Assembly (NCBI GenBank): GCA_964406505.1
Contig: CAYORX010000007.1
Location: forward strand, 1-64,000
From: DTU015 sp964406505
Lineage (GTDB): Bacteria > Bacillota > Sulfobacillia > Fermentithermobacillales > Fermentithermobacillaceae
DNA length: 64,000 nucleotides
Direction: 5' to 3'
This document shows, one piece after another, positions 1 through 8,451 of this stretch. A model generated the notes under the pieces. The model saw nothing but the letters and a program-made list of their open reading frames with translations, did no database searches and had not been told where the DNA came from. Positions within the stretch are counted from its first letter, which is position 1, and every line of letters starts with the position of its first letter. A program made the translations under genes and the position numbers.

Positions 1-27
1 ACCTCCCTGTACTATGTAATAAGTCCC

Positions 28-56
28 TTGTATATCACAAGGACCCGTGGTAATAT
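28..56 (+). promoter_or_regulatory. Probable promoter of tRNA-Leu
   Basis: A TTGTAT -35 box (28-33) and a TAATAT -10 box (51-56) are separated by exactly 17 bases and end 12 bases before the tRNA. A perfect 6-bp inverted repeat, CCTTGT/ACAAGG (26-31 and 37-42), overlaps the -35 box. Prediction by inspection only. Confidence 0.5.
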
Positions 57-68
57 TATGAGGTACAC

Positions 69-156
69 GCCGGAGTGATGGAATTGGCAGTCATGCGCGA
101 CTCAAAATCGCGTGCGGTGACCCCGCGTGCGGGTTCGACTCCCGCCTCCGGCACCA
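69..156 (+). tRNA. tRNA-Leu, anticodon CAA
   Basis: The acceptor stem GCCGGAG (69-75) pairs with CTCCGGC (146-152). It is followed by discriminator A and an encoded CCA (154-156). The anticodon stem CGCGA/TCGCG closes a 7-base loop CTCAAAA, which gives anticodon CAA (reads UUG). The long variable arm and the GGTTCGACTC T-loop region fit a class II tRNA-Leu. It stands alone, with its own likely promoter. Confidence 0.95.
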
Positions 157-322
157 CTTCTTAATCTAAAATAACACTACCTATCCCATCGGTTCGGTTT
201 AATTTATTTATATCCAACAAATTTATTTAAGGGCGAACAGTAAGCAAATCTGCAACGAAAACTTATATGACTGTACTTTTGTAAATTTAGCTTCCGGCCA
301 CCCTCATTACCCTCTTATTTGA

Positions 323-1909
323 TTAGCGTCTCAACACCCTACCTGCTTTTTGGGGCTTGGGATTAGCTCGTTCCACAATAATTTTGCCATTTACTAGCAC
401 AAAATCAATGCCTTTTGGGTACTGAATCGGTTCTTCATAAGTTGCAGTATCTATCACATTTTCAGGATCAAAAACTACGACATCTGCCGCTAATCCTTGT
501 TTGATTAACCCACGATCCCTGATGTTCAAGAGCGATGCCGATCTTCCAGTCATTTTGTTAATTGCGGTTTCAAAACTCATTACGTTTTTATCTCTTACAT
601 ATCGTCCGAGAACACGTGGAAATGTTCCATATAATCGCGGGTGCGGCTTTAAACCAATAATCCCGTCTGTACATACATTGTGTTCGGGCCTTTGCATTAT
701 TCTTATAATATCTTCTTCTCTTCCGTGAAAATTGATCAAGCCCACGGTGTTTTCCTCTTCCAGTATAAGGTCAAAAGCAGCATCAAGTGGCTCTTGTCCC
801 CGCAACTCCCCAAGTTCTACTAGGTTTTTACCTATCGCTTCTTGATTTTCGGAAGTCTTAACAAAAGTGATCATAATACCATCTAATCCGGAATTGTGTA
901 CAAAATTATCCCAGCCGGGAATACCGTCCATTATGTCCTTTTTAGCTGCTGCCCTTAATTTAGGATCTTTGAGTTTCATTAATGCACTTTCTATCCCACC
1001 GTCATGCATCCAAGGCGGTAGTATAACTGCCAACATCGTACTTCCAGCTATGTAAGGGTATTGGTCAAACGTAACCTGCAACCCCTGGCTGTGTGCCTCG
1101 TCTAATTTGGATAATAGTTCATCTAACATGTGCCAATTATGTTTACCGCTCACTTTAAAGTGAGAAAAATGCACTTTGCAGCTAGATTCCCTAGCAACGT
1201 GAAGTACTTCTTCACACGATTCAAGAATTGAATCAGCCTCATTACGCTGGTGAAAAACAAATGGGACGTCATATTCAGCTAGCACACGCCCAAATTCAAC
1301 TAGTTCCTCTGTGTCCGAATAACAAGCAGGTGGATATATAAGACCTGTAGACATTCCTAATGCACCTTGTTCTATACACTGACGGAGAACGTCGCACATT
1401 TTCTTTAGTTCGTCACGTGTCGGCCGCCTATCATCAAGCCCCATAACTGTTAGGCGAATGTTGCCGTGAGGCGCCAGAAAGGCATAATTGGGGCCCAAAT
1501 CCATTGAATCGATTCGATCAAGGTAGCCTTTAGTGTCAGTCCAATTCCAATCTATCTCGTAATCTCCCTCTAAACCGTCCATGGCTTTTTTCCATGGCAC
1601 TAAATAGTCTTTATCCATTGGGGCTAGCGACATTCCATCTTGACCTATTACCTCTGTGGTTACACCCTGCATAGTCTTAGGAGCAGTGAAAGGCTCTTTT
1701 AAAACAACGACACCACTATGGCTATGAGTATCTATAAACCCCGGGCATACTATTTTACCATCTGCATTAATTATCCGTTGAGCTTCTGCCCGATCGAGAT
1801 CTCCTATCGCTGAAATCTTATCACCTAAAATTCCTATATCAGCCATACGTCTTTTAGCACCTGATCCATCAATTAAGATACCTTTAGATATAATCAGATC
1901 AAAACTCAC
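323..1909 (-). CDS. N-acyl-D-amino-acid deacylase family amidohydrolase
   Basis: This 528-residue protein is predicted to hydrolyse N-acyl-D-amino acids to the D-amino acid and a carboxylate, using a metal-dependent TIM-barrel amidohydrolase fold. The metal motif FIDTHSHSG places HxH at residues 62 and 64. Later features typical of the D-aminoacylase family are FHQRNE, VHFSHFK, and the C-terminal CTDG followed by HPRLYGTFPRVLGRYVR. The family cysteine segment (usually NCG) reads IGQDG here, a variant I know from a subgroup. The start is GTG, with AAGGAGG eight bases upstream. No signal peptide is seen, so it is probably cytoplasmic. It lies alone, 39 bp downstream of a pyridoxal kinase gene on the same strand. 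Exact substrate is not readable from sequence. Confidence 0.85.
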   Translation of the reverse strand: MSFDLIISKGILIDGSGAKRRMADIGILGDKISAIGDLDRAEAQRIINADGKIVCPGFIDTHSHSGVVVLKEPFTAPKTMQGVTTEVIGQDGMSLAPMDKDYLVPWKKAMDGLEGDYEIDWNWTDTKGYLDRIDSMDLGPNYAFLAPHGNIRLTVMGLDDRRPTRDELKKMCDVLRQCIEQGALGMSTGLIYPPACYSDTEELVEFGRVLAEYDVPFVFHQRNEADSILESCEEVLHVARESSCKVHFSHFKVSGKHNWHMLDELLSKLDEAHSQGLQVTFDQYPYIAGSTMLAVILPPWMHDGGIESALMKLKDPKLRAAAKKDIMDGIPGWDNFVHNSGLDGIMITFVKTSENQEAIGKNLVELGELRGQEPLDAAFDLILEEENTVGLINFHGREEDIIRIMQRPEHNVCTDGIIGLKPHPRLYGTFPRVLGRYVRDKNVMSFETAINKMTGRSASLLNIRDRGLIKQGLAADVVVFDPENVIDTATYEEPIQYPKGIDFVLVNGKIIVERANPKPQKAGRVLRR

Positions 1910-1948
1910 GCTATTTCCTCCTTAGATCTTCATTGTCATGCTAAATGT

Positions 1949-2791
1949 TTATAGTTTGTCTAACATCGCTTCGAGAAAAACTCCTTCCCTTTCAGGGTAT
2001 TTTTCGCGATGACTCACCATAATAACATCAGTAATAAATTGCATTGCTTTACTTATAGATGAGGAAAGTTCATCACCCCCGAGCACACTTCCGACGATTA
2101 TACTAGTAAAAATATCTCCCACCCCCGGATAATGGGCGGGAATATATTCGGAGACCATTTTCAAAAAAACATGTTCTTTGCTGTTATAAGCCATTACTTC
2201 GATTTCCCCCGGAAAGTCTTCATCAAAAACACTGGTAATAATAGGAATGGTTGGGCCTTTTTCAGATAATCGTAACAGCCATTTTTTTATCGTTTCTTCA
2301 GGTAGTTTTAAATCGTAAGAACGATCTAAAAGATAAGCGGCTTCAGTGAAGTTGGGAGTGATAATATCAGCCTTTTTGATCAAATGTCCCATTTTTTCTA
2401 TCATCGACTCACTTACTGCACTGTACAAAAAACCATTATCTCCAAGTACGGGATCTACAACTATTAAAGGATCGTTTGAAGAAAACACATCTATAAAATT
2501 GGAAACAATATCGATTTGCTTCGACGATCCTAAAAATCCACTATATATACAATCAAACTCGATGCCTAGTCGGCGCCAATGGTCGATATATTCTTCCATA
2601 CGATCCGTAAGATCGATCATACTGTAATTTTTAAAACCTCCGGTATGAGTAGACAAAATCGCAGTGGGTATTGGACAAACCTGAATTCCCATTTTCGACA
2701 GGATCGGAATGATTACAGATAAAGATGCCCTTCCGAATCCTGACAGATCGTGTATTGCTGCAACTCTTTTAATTTTTCTTGTCATAATCAT
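1949..2791 (-). CDS. pdxY: Pyridoxal/pyridoxamine kinase (PfkB/ribokinase superfamily)
   Basis: Predicted ATP-dependent kinase that phosphorylates pyridoxal or pyridoxamine, for salvage of the PLP cofactor. The N-terminus has the family pattern IHDLSGFGRASL and TAILSTHTGG. The C-terminal GVGD, within YPGVGDIF, carries the catalytic aspartate, and VDPVLGDNG is also typical. Length (280 aa) is normal. The first ATG overlaps the stop of the radical SAM gene as ATGA, suggesting translational coupling. A second ATG at 2785 is better spaced from the AAGGAG site, so the start could be two codons later. PLP supply would suit the amino-acid enzymes in this window (inference). Confidence 0.8.
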   Translation of the reverse strand: MIMTRKIKRVAAIHDLSGFGRASLSVIIPILSKMGIQVCPIPTAILSTHTGGFKNYSMIDLTDRMEEYIDHWRRLGIEFDCIYSGFLGSSKQIDIVSNFIDVFSSNDPLIVVDPVLGDNGFLYSAVSESMIEKMGHLIKKADIITPNFTEAAYLLDRSYDLKLPEETIKKWLLRLSEKGPTIPIITSVFDEDFPGEIEVMAYNSKEHVFLKMVSEYIPAHYPGVGDIFTSIIVGSVLGGDELSSSISKAMQFITDVIMVSHREKYPEREGVFLEAMLDKL

Positions 2792-3732
2792 GTTCTCCTT
2801 ATTGGTTTGATCCCGCGATAAGTCTCATAGCCTTTGTACGTAATCTTTTCAACGTATGGACTGGTTGAGAGTTGTTTGAAAATATCTTCTCGATTTTTAC
2901 ATTCTCTTTTCCTTAAAAAGCTTTCGATTTCGTGTTGATTCATGGGATGTCTTTTGATAATGCTATATACTGCTTCATAGTCATCTTTGATTTCGCTGAA
3001 AAACCCTTCCGATATTGCTAGTTCAATTGCAATACCATCTAAAATCGCAATAGCTTGTTTCAAAGATTCAGAAGTCGGTTCTTTTACCCAATCTTCCGCA
3101 GGTGGCCGAATAGGGGTATTAATATAAAGGCGCTCATAGTTTAATCCGTCGAAAAGTCGTTTCATTTTGACTAAGCTTTCTTCATCATCGTTTAAACCCT
3201 TAACGATCATAGTCTCAAGCCAAAGCTGACCTTCAAATTCTTGAGAAAAAGTTTGAAGCCCCCTGTATATCTGCTCAAAATCGATTTTGCCGTGAGGGCG
3301 GTTAATTATTTTGAAACTGTTTTGGTCATAAGCATCTAAAGACGGTAGGATGATATCGGCATTTTTCATCTCTTCACGAACTGCACTTTGAACTAATAAG
3401 GCTCCATTTGTAATCACTGCCACTGGTATTTCGGTCAGTGATTTCAACTCACAAATCAAGTTGCCTAACTGAGAATAAAGCGATGGCTCCCCTTCTCCAA
3501 CTATAGTAACTACATCTATTTGAGAGTTTTCACGTAAACAATCTTTAGCTTCTGCCACGATTTCACTTAAAGGATAATAATCTTTCCGCTGGTAAGTCAT
3601 TTGCCTAGTTCTGCCTAATTGACAATACACACAAGAATAGTTGCAATGTTTTTGGGGGATTGGACTAACCCCCAAGGAAAGACCCATTCGACGAGAAGGT
3701 ACAGGACCGTATACATAGCGATAATTCTGCAA
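2788..3732 (-). CDS. Radical SAM protein (COG0731-like)
   Basis: This 314-residue protein starts with GPVPSRRMGLSLGVS and then CNYSCVYCQLGRT, where cysteines 30, 34 and 37 form the CxxxCxxC site for a radical-SAM 4Fe-4S cluster. GEGEPSLY follows as the usual glycine-rich SAM-binding segment. Proteins of this group are annotated as Fe-S oxidoreductases distantly related to wyosine-forming enzymes, but the bacterial ones have no settled function, and I assign none. The start is TTG with AAGGA upstream. The gene is first in a two-gene unit with the pyridoxal kinase (ATGA overlap). Confidence 0.8.
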   Translation of the reverse strand: MQNYRYVYGPVPSRRMGLSLGVSPIPQKHCNYSCVYCQLGRTRQMTYQRKDYYPLSEIVAEAKDCLRENSQIDVVTIVGEGEPSLYSQLGNLICELKSLTEIPVAVITNGALLVQSAVREEMKNADIILPSLDAYDQNSFKIINRPHGKIDFEQIYRGLQTFSQEFEGQLWLETMIVKGLNDDEESLVKMKRLFDGLNYERLYINTPIRPPAEDWVKEPTSESLKQAIAILDGIAIELAISEGFFSEIKDDYEAVYSIIKRHPMNQHEIESFLRKRECKNREDIFKQLSTSPYVEKITYKGYETYRGIKPIRRT

Positions 3733-3844
3733 TTTGGTTCCTTCTTCCTAACGTAAGAATTTATTTTTATACCTTACTATATTATGATATCATGCAAGAC
3801 CACTTTGTTTTAACCATGCACAAGGTAATTTACAAACAAAAAAT

Positions 3845-4468
3845 TTGAAAAGAAGACATACAAGCATCATAAGTCCAAAAATACAGCGGAAAGCCTATTT
3901 ACGCATACCGCTTCTCATAAAATCGTCGCTAATGAGTGAAGTGACTGCGGTGCTAGCCTACGTATCGATTCCATTGCCATTCAACCCCGCTCCTATTACC
4001 CTTCGAGGCCTAGCGCTATGCTTGCGGGAATAATTTTGGGTCCGCTCCTTGGAATATGGCCATCGCAATATATTTCGGCTTAGGGCTTGGTGGAATACCG
4101 GTTTTTGTAGGAGCAAAAACAGGCATAGGGGTCCTGGCTAGTCCTACCGGCGGGTATATTTTTGGTTTTTACCTGGAACATGGATAACCGGTACACTTTC
4201 GCAAGTAGGAATGAAACGTTTCGGAACAAACGCTGCCATATCTACACGATTTTTCATTCATCTAGTTTCGTGCATAATTGGAAGCATTGCAGTGGTTCAC
4301 ATATTTGGCGCGTTGCTTTTAGCAAATTTCACCAACTTGAACTTTCACAAAGCAGCTGCAATTGGAACGATCCCTTTTCTTTCCTGCGATCTATTTAAGG
4401 CAATAGTAGCTTCCATTTTAGCGTGCAAAATTCAAAACTTGCACAAATACACCTACTTTTTACCTTGA
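3845..4468 (+). pseudogene. bioY: Decayed bioY (biotin ECF transporter S component)
   Basis: Three reading frames carry successive pieces of BioY, the membrane S component of biotin transporters. Frame of 3845: TAVLAYVSIPLPFNPAPITL, ending in a stop at 4031. Frame of 4018: MLAGIILGPLLG. Frame of 4062: GLGLGGIPVFVGAKTGIG followed by LASPTGGYIFGF, ending at 4185. Frame of 4211: ISTRFFIHLVSCIIGS onward to IPFLSCDLFKAIVAS. The order matches an intact BioY of about 190 residues, so at least three frameshifts plus stops have destroyed it. No strong ribosome binding site remains. The flanking pieces are recognised from memory of the family. Confidence 0.85.
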
Positions 4469-4497
4469 TTTAAGTATTCGCAACTTCCATATCCCGA

Positions 4498-5304
4498 TCA
4501 TACCTCGAATTCTTTTTTGTCTAGCCACGCCAAATGATTGGTCGGTCCATGTCCATGACCAATGGGTATTGCTTTGGCTATGGCAACATTTATAAAGTCT
4601 TTCGCTAATTGAACTGCATCAGGCAACGACAATTTACGTGCAAGCCCGACGGTTAACGCGGCGGAAAATGTACAACCTGTACCATGAGTGTTTTTAGTGT
4701 GATATCGTTCACCTTTATACTCTATTACATTCTTTCCATCACAAAAAACGTCAATTGGGCCGCCGGGAAAATGTCCCCCTTTCACCACAGCAGATCGAGC
4801 CCCCATACACACGAGCTGTTTAGCAGCTTTTTTCATATCTTCTACTGTGGAGATCTTGATTCCAGTTAATACCTCGGCCTCAGGAATGTTTGGAGTAATA
4901 ATGGTAGTTAACGGCATAAGATCGTCGATAAGTGCAGAGACCGCTTTCTGTTCTAGTAATGTACTCCCACCCTTAGCTATCATTACTGGATCTACCACTA
5001 AATTGCTCACATTATAATTGCGTAACTTTGAAGCTACTTCGACAATTATTGGATCTGAGAACAGCATCCCGGTTTTCACGGCATCAACTCGAATATCACT
5101 AAACACCGAATCGAGCTGCATCCCTACCGCCTCGGGGGAAAGAGGATAAACCTCCTGTACACCTTGTGTGTTTTGCGCCGTGACAGCAGAAACCGCACTC
5201 ATTCCGTAGGCACGCAGAACGGTAAACGTTTTAATATCTGCCTGTATGCCCGCACCACCTCCTGAGTCAGAACCTGCAACAGTAAGTACTTGGCAAATTC
5301 GCAT
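4498..5304 (-). CDS. thiD: Hydroxymethylpyrimidine/phosphomethylpyrimidine kinase
   Basis: ThiD phosphorylates HMP and then HMP-phosphate to HMP-PP, the pyrimidine half of thiamine. The 268-residue protein has the ribokinase-like family hallmarks: VAGSDSGGGAGIQADIKTF at the N-terminus, VVDPVMIAKGG in the middle and GTGCTFSAAL at the C-terminus, with the catalytic region around GTGC. The start ATG has AAGGGAG nine bases upstream. A TPP riboswitch and an intrinsic terminator lie directly upstream on the same strand, so expression should drop when thiamine pyrophosphate is plentiful. No other thi gene is adjacent, so it is a one-gene thiamine regulon member, probably for synthesis or pyrimidine salvage. 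Confidence 0.95.
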   Translation of the reverse strand: MRICQVLTVAGSDSGGGAGIQADIKTFTVLRAYGMSAVSAVTAQNTQGVQEVYPLSPEAVGMQLDSVFSDIRVDAVKTGMLFSDPIIVEVASKLRNYNVSNLVVDPVMIAKGGSTLLEQKAVSALIDDLMPLTTIITPNIPEAEVLTGIKISTVEDMKKAAKQLVCMGARSAVVKGGHFPGGPIDVFCDGKNVIEYKGERYHTKNTHGTGCTFSAALTVGLARKLSLPDAVQLAKDFINVAIAKAIPIGHGHGPTNHLAWLDKKEFEV

Positions 5305-5344
5305 AACATAAAACTCCCTTCTTAAAATTTAAGGCATCGTGTTT

Positions 5345-5379
5345 ATAACAAAATAATGCCCCTTTGTAAGGAAGGGGCA
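5345..5379 (-). terminator. Intrinsic terminator of the TPP riboswitch
   Basis: On the minus strand TGCCCCTT (from 5379) pairs with AAGGGGCA (to 5357) around a 7-base loop, followed by TTATTTTGTT. It sits between the riboswitch aptamer and thiD, as expected for transcription attenuation. Confidence 0.8.
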
Positions 5380-5390
5380 ATATATTTGTA

Positions 5391-5490
5391 TTATTGTTCC
5401 ACTTCCCTACGCTGGTATTACCCAGATCAGGTTCCGGGGTTCAAAGGACATTTCCCTTATCTCAGCCCTATCTTGGCTCCCCCAGGGATA
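5391..5490 (-). ncRNA. TPP riboswitch (THI element)
   Basis: Read on the minus strand, the segment contains the conserved THI-box elements in order: a GGGGGAGCC-like start, GGCTGAGA, CCTTTGAACC, CTGATCTGGGTAATACCAGC and GTAGGGAAGTG. It precedes a terminator and then thiD, and lies about 40 bases after a predicted promoter. Binding of thiamine pyrophosphate should favour the terminator. Confidence 0.95.
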
Positions 5491-5536
5491 CATCTGTGTT
5501 AAGCTTTTATTCTTGTTTATTTGGAAAATTCCTGCA

Positions 5537-5565
5537 AATATATACCTAAAACTATCAAGTTTCAA
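5537..5565 (-). promoter_or_regulatory. Promoter of riboswitch-thiD
   Basis: On the minus strand TTGAAA (5565-5560) and TATATT (5542-5537) are spaced by 17 bases. Transcription would start near 5530, about 40 bases before the TPP aptamer. Confidence 0.6.
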
Positions 5566-5576
5566 ATAACAGCCGC

Positions 5577-5606
5577 TTGCATGCTTTGTAAACTTACTAG
5601 TAATAC
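5577..5606 (+). promoter_or_regulatory. Possible promoter of the CapA-like gene
   Basis: TTGCAT (5577-5582) and TAATAC (5601-5606) are separated by 18 bases, about 60 bases upstream of the CapA-like start. Weak match by inspection. Confidence 0.3.
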
Positions 5607-5666
5607 TGACAAAAGAAGGAATTCCATATTATACACAAGAAAAATACAACCTAAGAGGTGAAAATA

Positions 5667-6983
5667 ATGTGCGCTATGAAACAAAAATTCACAATGGCTC
5701 TTACAGGTGATTCTTTCATTGCATCTAAACTTTCTTGTTATAAAGAAGCAGAGTTCTTACGGGTTTTCGAAACAATCAGAGCCCAAGATCTAGGTTTTAC
5801 CAATCTTGAAGTGCTGCTTAACGATTACAAAGGAATTCCTGTAGCCCAAAGCGGAGGTACGTATGCCGGAACTCCTACTTCACTTGTTGATGAAATCAAA
5901 TGGGCCGGATTTGAAATGGTTGCTAGAGCAAACAATCATTCTTTAGACTATTCTTACGAGGGCATGCGAGTAACCACACAAACACTAGACAAAAAAGGCA
6001 TTACCCATGCAGGGGTAGGCGAAAACTTAGCGGAAGCTAGATCACCTGCGTACCATGATACATCGTTTGGAAGAGTGGCCCTAATGTCCGCTAGTTCTAG
6101 CTTTGCGCCTTGGGGAAGGGCTGGTGCATCACGGCCAGATTTTCAAGGACGGCCTGGCTTGTCTGCGCTTAGGTATACTACTACATATCATGTTACCCAA
6201 ACCGATTACGAAGCGATCAAACAGATGAAAGAGTCTTTAGGACTTAGAATTGTTAGACAACAGAACGAGAAATTCGGCTGGGGTCCTTCTAGCAAAACCG
6301 GAGAAATTTCGTTCCAGGGACTCACTTTTGTTAAGTCCGAATCTCCTGGTATTCACACCCAACCTCATCCTTCCGACTTGAAAGATATAACCAAATGGAT
6401 AGGCGAAGCTAGACGACAGTCTGATTGGGTGCTTTTCACTCTTCATGCCCATGAATCACACATCGAAAGAACTTTACCGGCTGAATTTGTGGTGGATTTT
6501 GCACGTAAATGTATCGATGCCGGTGCGGACATGTTCATCGGTCACGGCCCCCATTTACTACGTGGAATAGAAATTTATAAAGACAAGCCTATTTTTTACA
6601 GTTTGGGCAATTTCATATTTCAAAATGATCTTATCGCCAAGCACCCGCAAGATATTTACGATAGGTTTGGACTTTCATCAAACGCAACTCCTGCAGACAT
6701 TTATGATGTGCGGAGCAAAAACGATACTGCAGGTTTTCCAGGAAATCCGCTTTTTTGGGAAAGTGTGATAGCCATTCCTCATTACGATACGGGGGAGATT
6801 AAAAAGATAGAACTGGTTCCTTTATGTCTTGGATATGGAAAACCAAGGCCCCAGCGGGGTAGACCCTTTATAGCTTCAAAAGAAAAAAGTATTAAAATCT
6901 TAGAAGATCTAAAACAACTATCTCAACCTTTTGGCACTGAAATTACGATCAAAGAAAATACAGGTATTATAACACTTGCTTAA
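5667..6983 (+). CDS. CapA-family protein (metallophosphatase fold)
   Basis: A 438-residue CapA/PgsA-like protein. The family includes the poly-gamma-glutamate capsule biosynthesis protein CapA and many stand-alone homologues in a calcineurin-like phosphoesterase fold. Visible family motifs are LTGDSFI near residue 12, LGFTNLEVLL, ARANNHSLDYSYEGM, GITHAGVGEN, and the C-terminal GADMFIGHGPHLLRGIE followed by FYSLGNFIFQ. No signal peptide or membrane anchor is seen, unlike classical CapA, so it is probably soluble. The ATG at 5667 has AGAGGTG six bases upstream; a GTG at 5658 is less likely because it lies inside that site. No capB or capC is adjacent, so a role in polyglutamate synthesis is not supported by context. 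The actual reaction is unknown. Confidence 0.85.
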   Translation: MCAMKQKFTMALTGDSFIASKLSCYKEAEFLRVFETIRAQDLGFTNLEVLLNDYKGIPVAQSGGTYAGTPTSLVDEIKWAGFEMVARANNHSLDYSYEGMRVTTQTLDKKGITHAGVGENLAEARSPAYHDTSFGRVALMSASSSFAPWGRAGASRPDFQGRPGLSALRYTTTYHVTQTDYEAIKQMKESLGLRIVRQQNEKFGWGPSSKTGEISFQGLTFVKSESPGIHTQPHPSDLKDITKWIGEARRQSDWVLFTLHAHESHIERTLPAEFVVDFARKCIDAGADMFIGHGPHLLRGIEIYKDKPIFYSLGNFIFQNDLIAKHPQDIYDRFGLSSNATPADIYDVRSKNDTAGFPGNPLFWESVIAIPHYDTGEIKKIELVPLCLGYGKPRPQRGRPFIASKEKSIKILEDLKQLSQPFGTEITIKENTGIITLA

Positions 6984-7019
6984 CAATAACTAATCATGAA
7001 ATAAACGATAAATCTAAGC

Positions 7020-7046
7020 GGGGCGATATTAATTTATCGCCCTTTT
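7020..7046 (+). terminator. Terminator after the CapA-like gene
   Basis: GGGCGATA (7021-7028) pairs with TATCGCCC (7035-7042) and is followed by TTTT. It lies between the convergent CapA-like gene and lactate dehydrogenase gene and points in the plus direction. Confidence 0.85.
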
Positions 7047-7050
7047 CGAA

Positions 7051-8451
7051 CTATAAGACATCTATAACTTTGCCCGGATTCATTATGCCTTTTGGATCAA
7101 AAGAGCGTTTTATGTCTGACATGAAATTTAGTTCATTAGTGCTCAATGTACGCTTCATATATTGCTTTTTCGCAAATCCTATACCATGTTCCCCGGACAC
7201 AAGACCGCCCAAAATATGTCCTTTGGAATACAGTAAATCCATTGCACGAACTAATTTTTCACGCCATTCATCTTGGGGTTTATCATCCCTTAAAATATAG
7301 ATGTGTAGATTTCCGTCGGCCGCGTGGCCGAAACTGTCGATTCTAATGTCGACTTCAGAAGATACCTTTTTAGAATACTCTACAAACTCAGCTATACGAT
7401 TTCTGGGTACCACAACATCGCACTCATCTACCTCGCTACCACTTTTAACAGCTGCTAGAAAATCTGCCCGGCAATCCCATATAGTTTTCTCTTGCTCTTT
7501 GCTCGACGCGATAAGTACATCATCGGCACAAGATGATAAACAAGCTTCAGCAGCTAGCTGCATTTGGATCTCAAGATCTGCATCTGATGCGGCCTCCAGT
7601 CTTATCATCAAATATGCCGGTGCCGTGGTATGGGGAAATTTTTTGCCGATATATTTTTCAGCGGCTAGTATTACATTTCTTTCTGCAAACTCGATGGATT
7701 GGGGCAATATCCCACATGATAAAATCCGCGGTACCGCAAGAGTAGCTTCACCCAACGATGGGAAAGGCACCAAAAGGCTTAAAGTGCTTTTAGGAAGCGG
7801 GAACAATTTTAAAATAGCTTTGGTAACTACCCCAAGCGTTCCTTCACTTCCAATAACTAAATTAAGCAGACTATACCCCGTGCTGTTTTTAGCTTGCTTG
7901 CCACCAAGGAGCAACACCTCTCCATTTGGCAATACCATCTCTAAGCCTAAAATACTGTCCCTTGTTACACCATATTTTACTGCCCGCATCCCACCAGCAT
8001 TAGTGGAAATGTTTCCCCCTATTGTAGCAGTTTTTTCCCCCGGATCAGGACCATACAAATATCCGATCCTTTCGGCAGCTTCATGCACCGACATGAGTAG
8101 AACACCAGCCTCAACGGTCATAGTGGCATTTTCTTCATCAATTTCGCAAATTTTATCCATTTTTGAAAGACAAATAGATATTCCCCCGTAGATAGGAACA
8201 GCGCCACCGCACAAACCTGTACCGGTTCCTCGGGGTGTCACAGGCAAACTTGTGTCTGAAGCATATCTGAGAATCGAAATAACTTCTTCAGTAGATTTAG
8301 GAAATACTACGACATCCGGTTTTCGCCCATGTCCTAATTCATCGTGTGAAAAATCATTTAGGATATTTCGATCGGTCGTTACCTCCCTACAAAGTTTAGA
8401 TAACTTTTTTATGTCATCCTTTCTGAAACCCCTATACTTATCTGATAGCAT
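7051..8451 (-). CDS. lctD: FAD-linked D-2-hydroxyacid (lactate) dehydrogenase, LctD/GlcD-like
   Basis: This 466-residue flavoprotein oxidises a 2-hydroxyacid such as lactate or glycolate. The PCMH-type FAD-binding domain covers roughly residues 45-225 with PVTPRGTGTGLCGGA, GPDPGEKTATIGGNISTNAGG and IGSEGTLGVVT. The C-terminal substrate domain contains DSFGHAADGNLHI and GLVSGEHGIG, with the His residues expected near FAD and metal. The ATG has GAGGATG upstream and overlaps the end of etfA by 43 bases. The order etfB, etfA with ferredoxin domain, then dehydrogenase equals lctBCD of Acetobacterium woodii, where the complex drives lactate oxidation with NAD by coupling to ferredoxin oxidation. 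By analogy this is the Ldh subunit (inference). Glycolate as the substrate cannot be excluded. Confidence 0.85.
   Translation of the reverse strand: MLSDKYRGFRKDDIKKLSKLCREVTTDRNILNDFSHDELGHGRKPDVVVFPKSTEEVISILRYASDTSLPVTPRGTGTGLCGGAVPIYGGISICLSKMDKICEIDEENATMTVEAGVLLMSVHEAAERIGYLYGPDPGEKTATIGGNISTNAGGMRAVKYGVTRDSILGLEMVLPNGEVLLLGGKQAKNSTGYSLLNLVIGSEGTLGVVTKAILKLFPLPKSTLSLLVPFPSLGEATLAVPRILSCGILPQSIEFAERNVILAAEKYIGKKFPHTTAPAYLMIRLEAASDADLEIQMQLAAEACLSSCADDVLIASSKEQEKTIWDCRADFLAAVKSGSEVDECDVVVPRNRIAEFVEYSKKVSSEVDIRIDSFGHAADGNLHIYILRDDKPQDEWREKLVRAMDLLYSKGHILGGLVSGEHGIGFAKKQYMKRTLSTNELNFMSDIKRSFDPKGIMNPGKVIDVL

Noticed and set aside
3805..3835. Possible BirA operator (TTGT...ACAA halves) before the bioY remnant
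   Set aside because: The outer bases and overall length are close to a BirA site, but the inner AACC/GGTT parts are mismatched. Too weak to list; it may be a decayed site.
4018..4468. Intact small genes in the bioY region
   Set aside because: The separate frames are consecutive fragments of one protein, so they are treated as a single pseudogene.
7301..8191. Long plus-strand open frame (296 codons) opposite the lactate dehydrogenase gene
   Set aside because: It is an antisense shadow: Ser/Thr-rich translation without a family match or ribosome site, while the minus frame is a clear flavoprotein.
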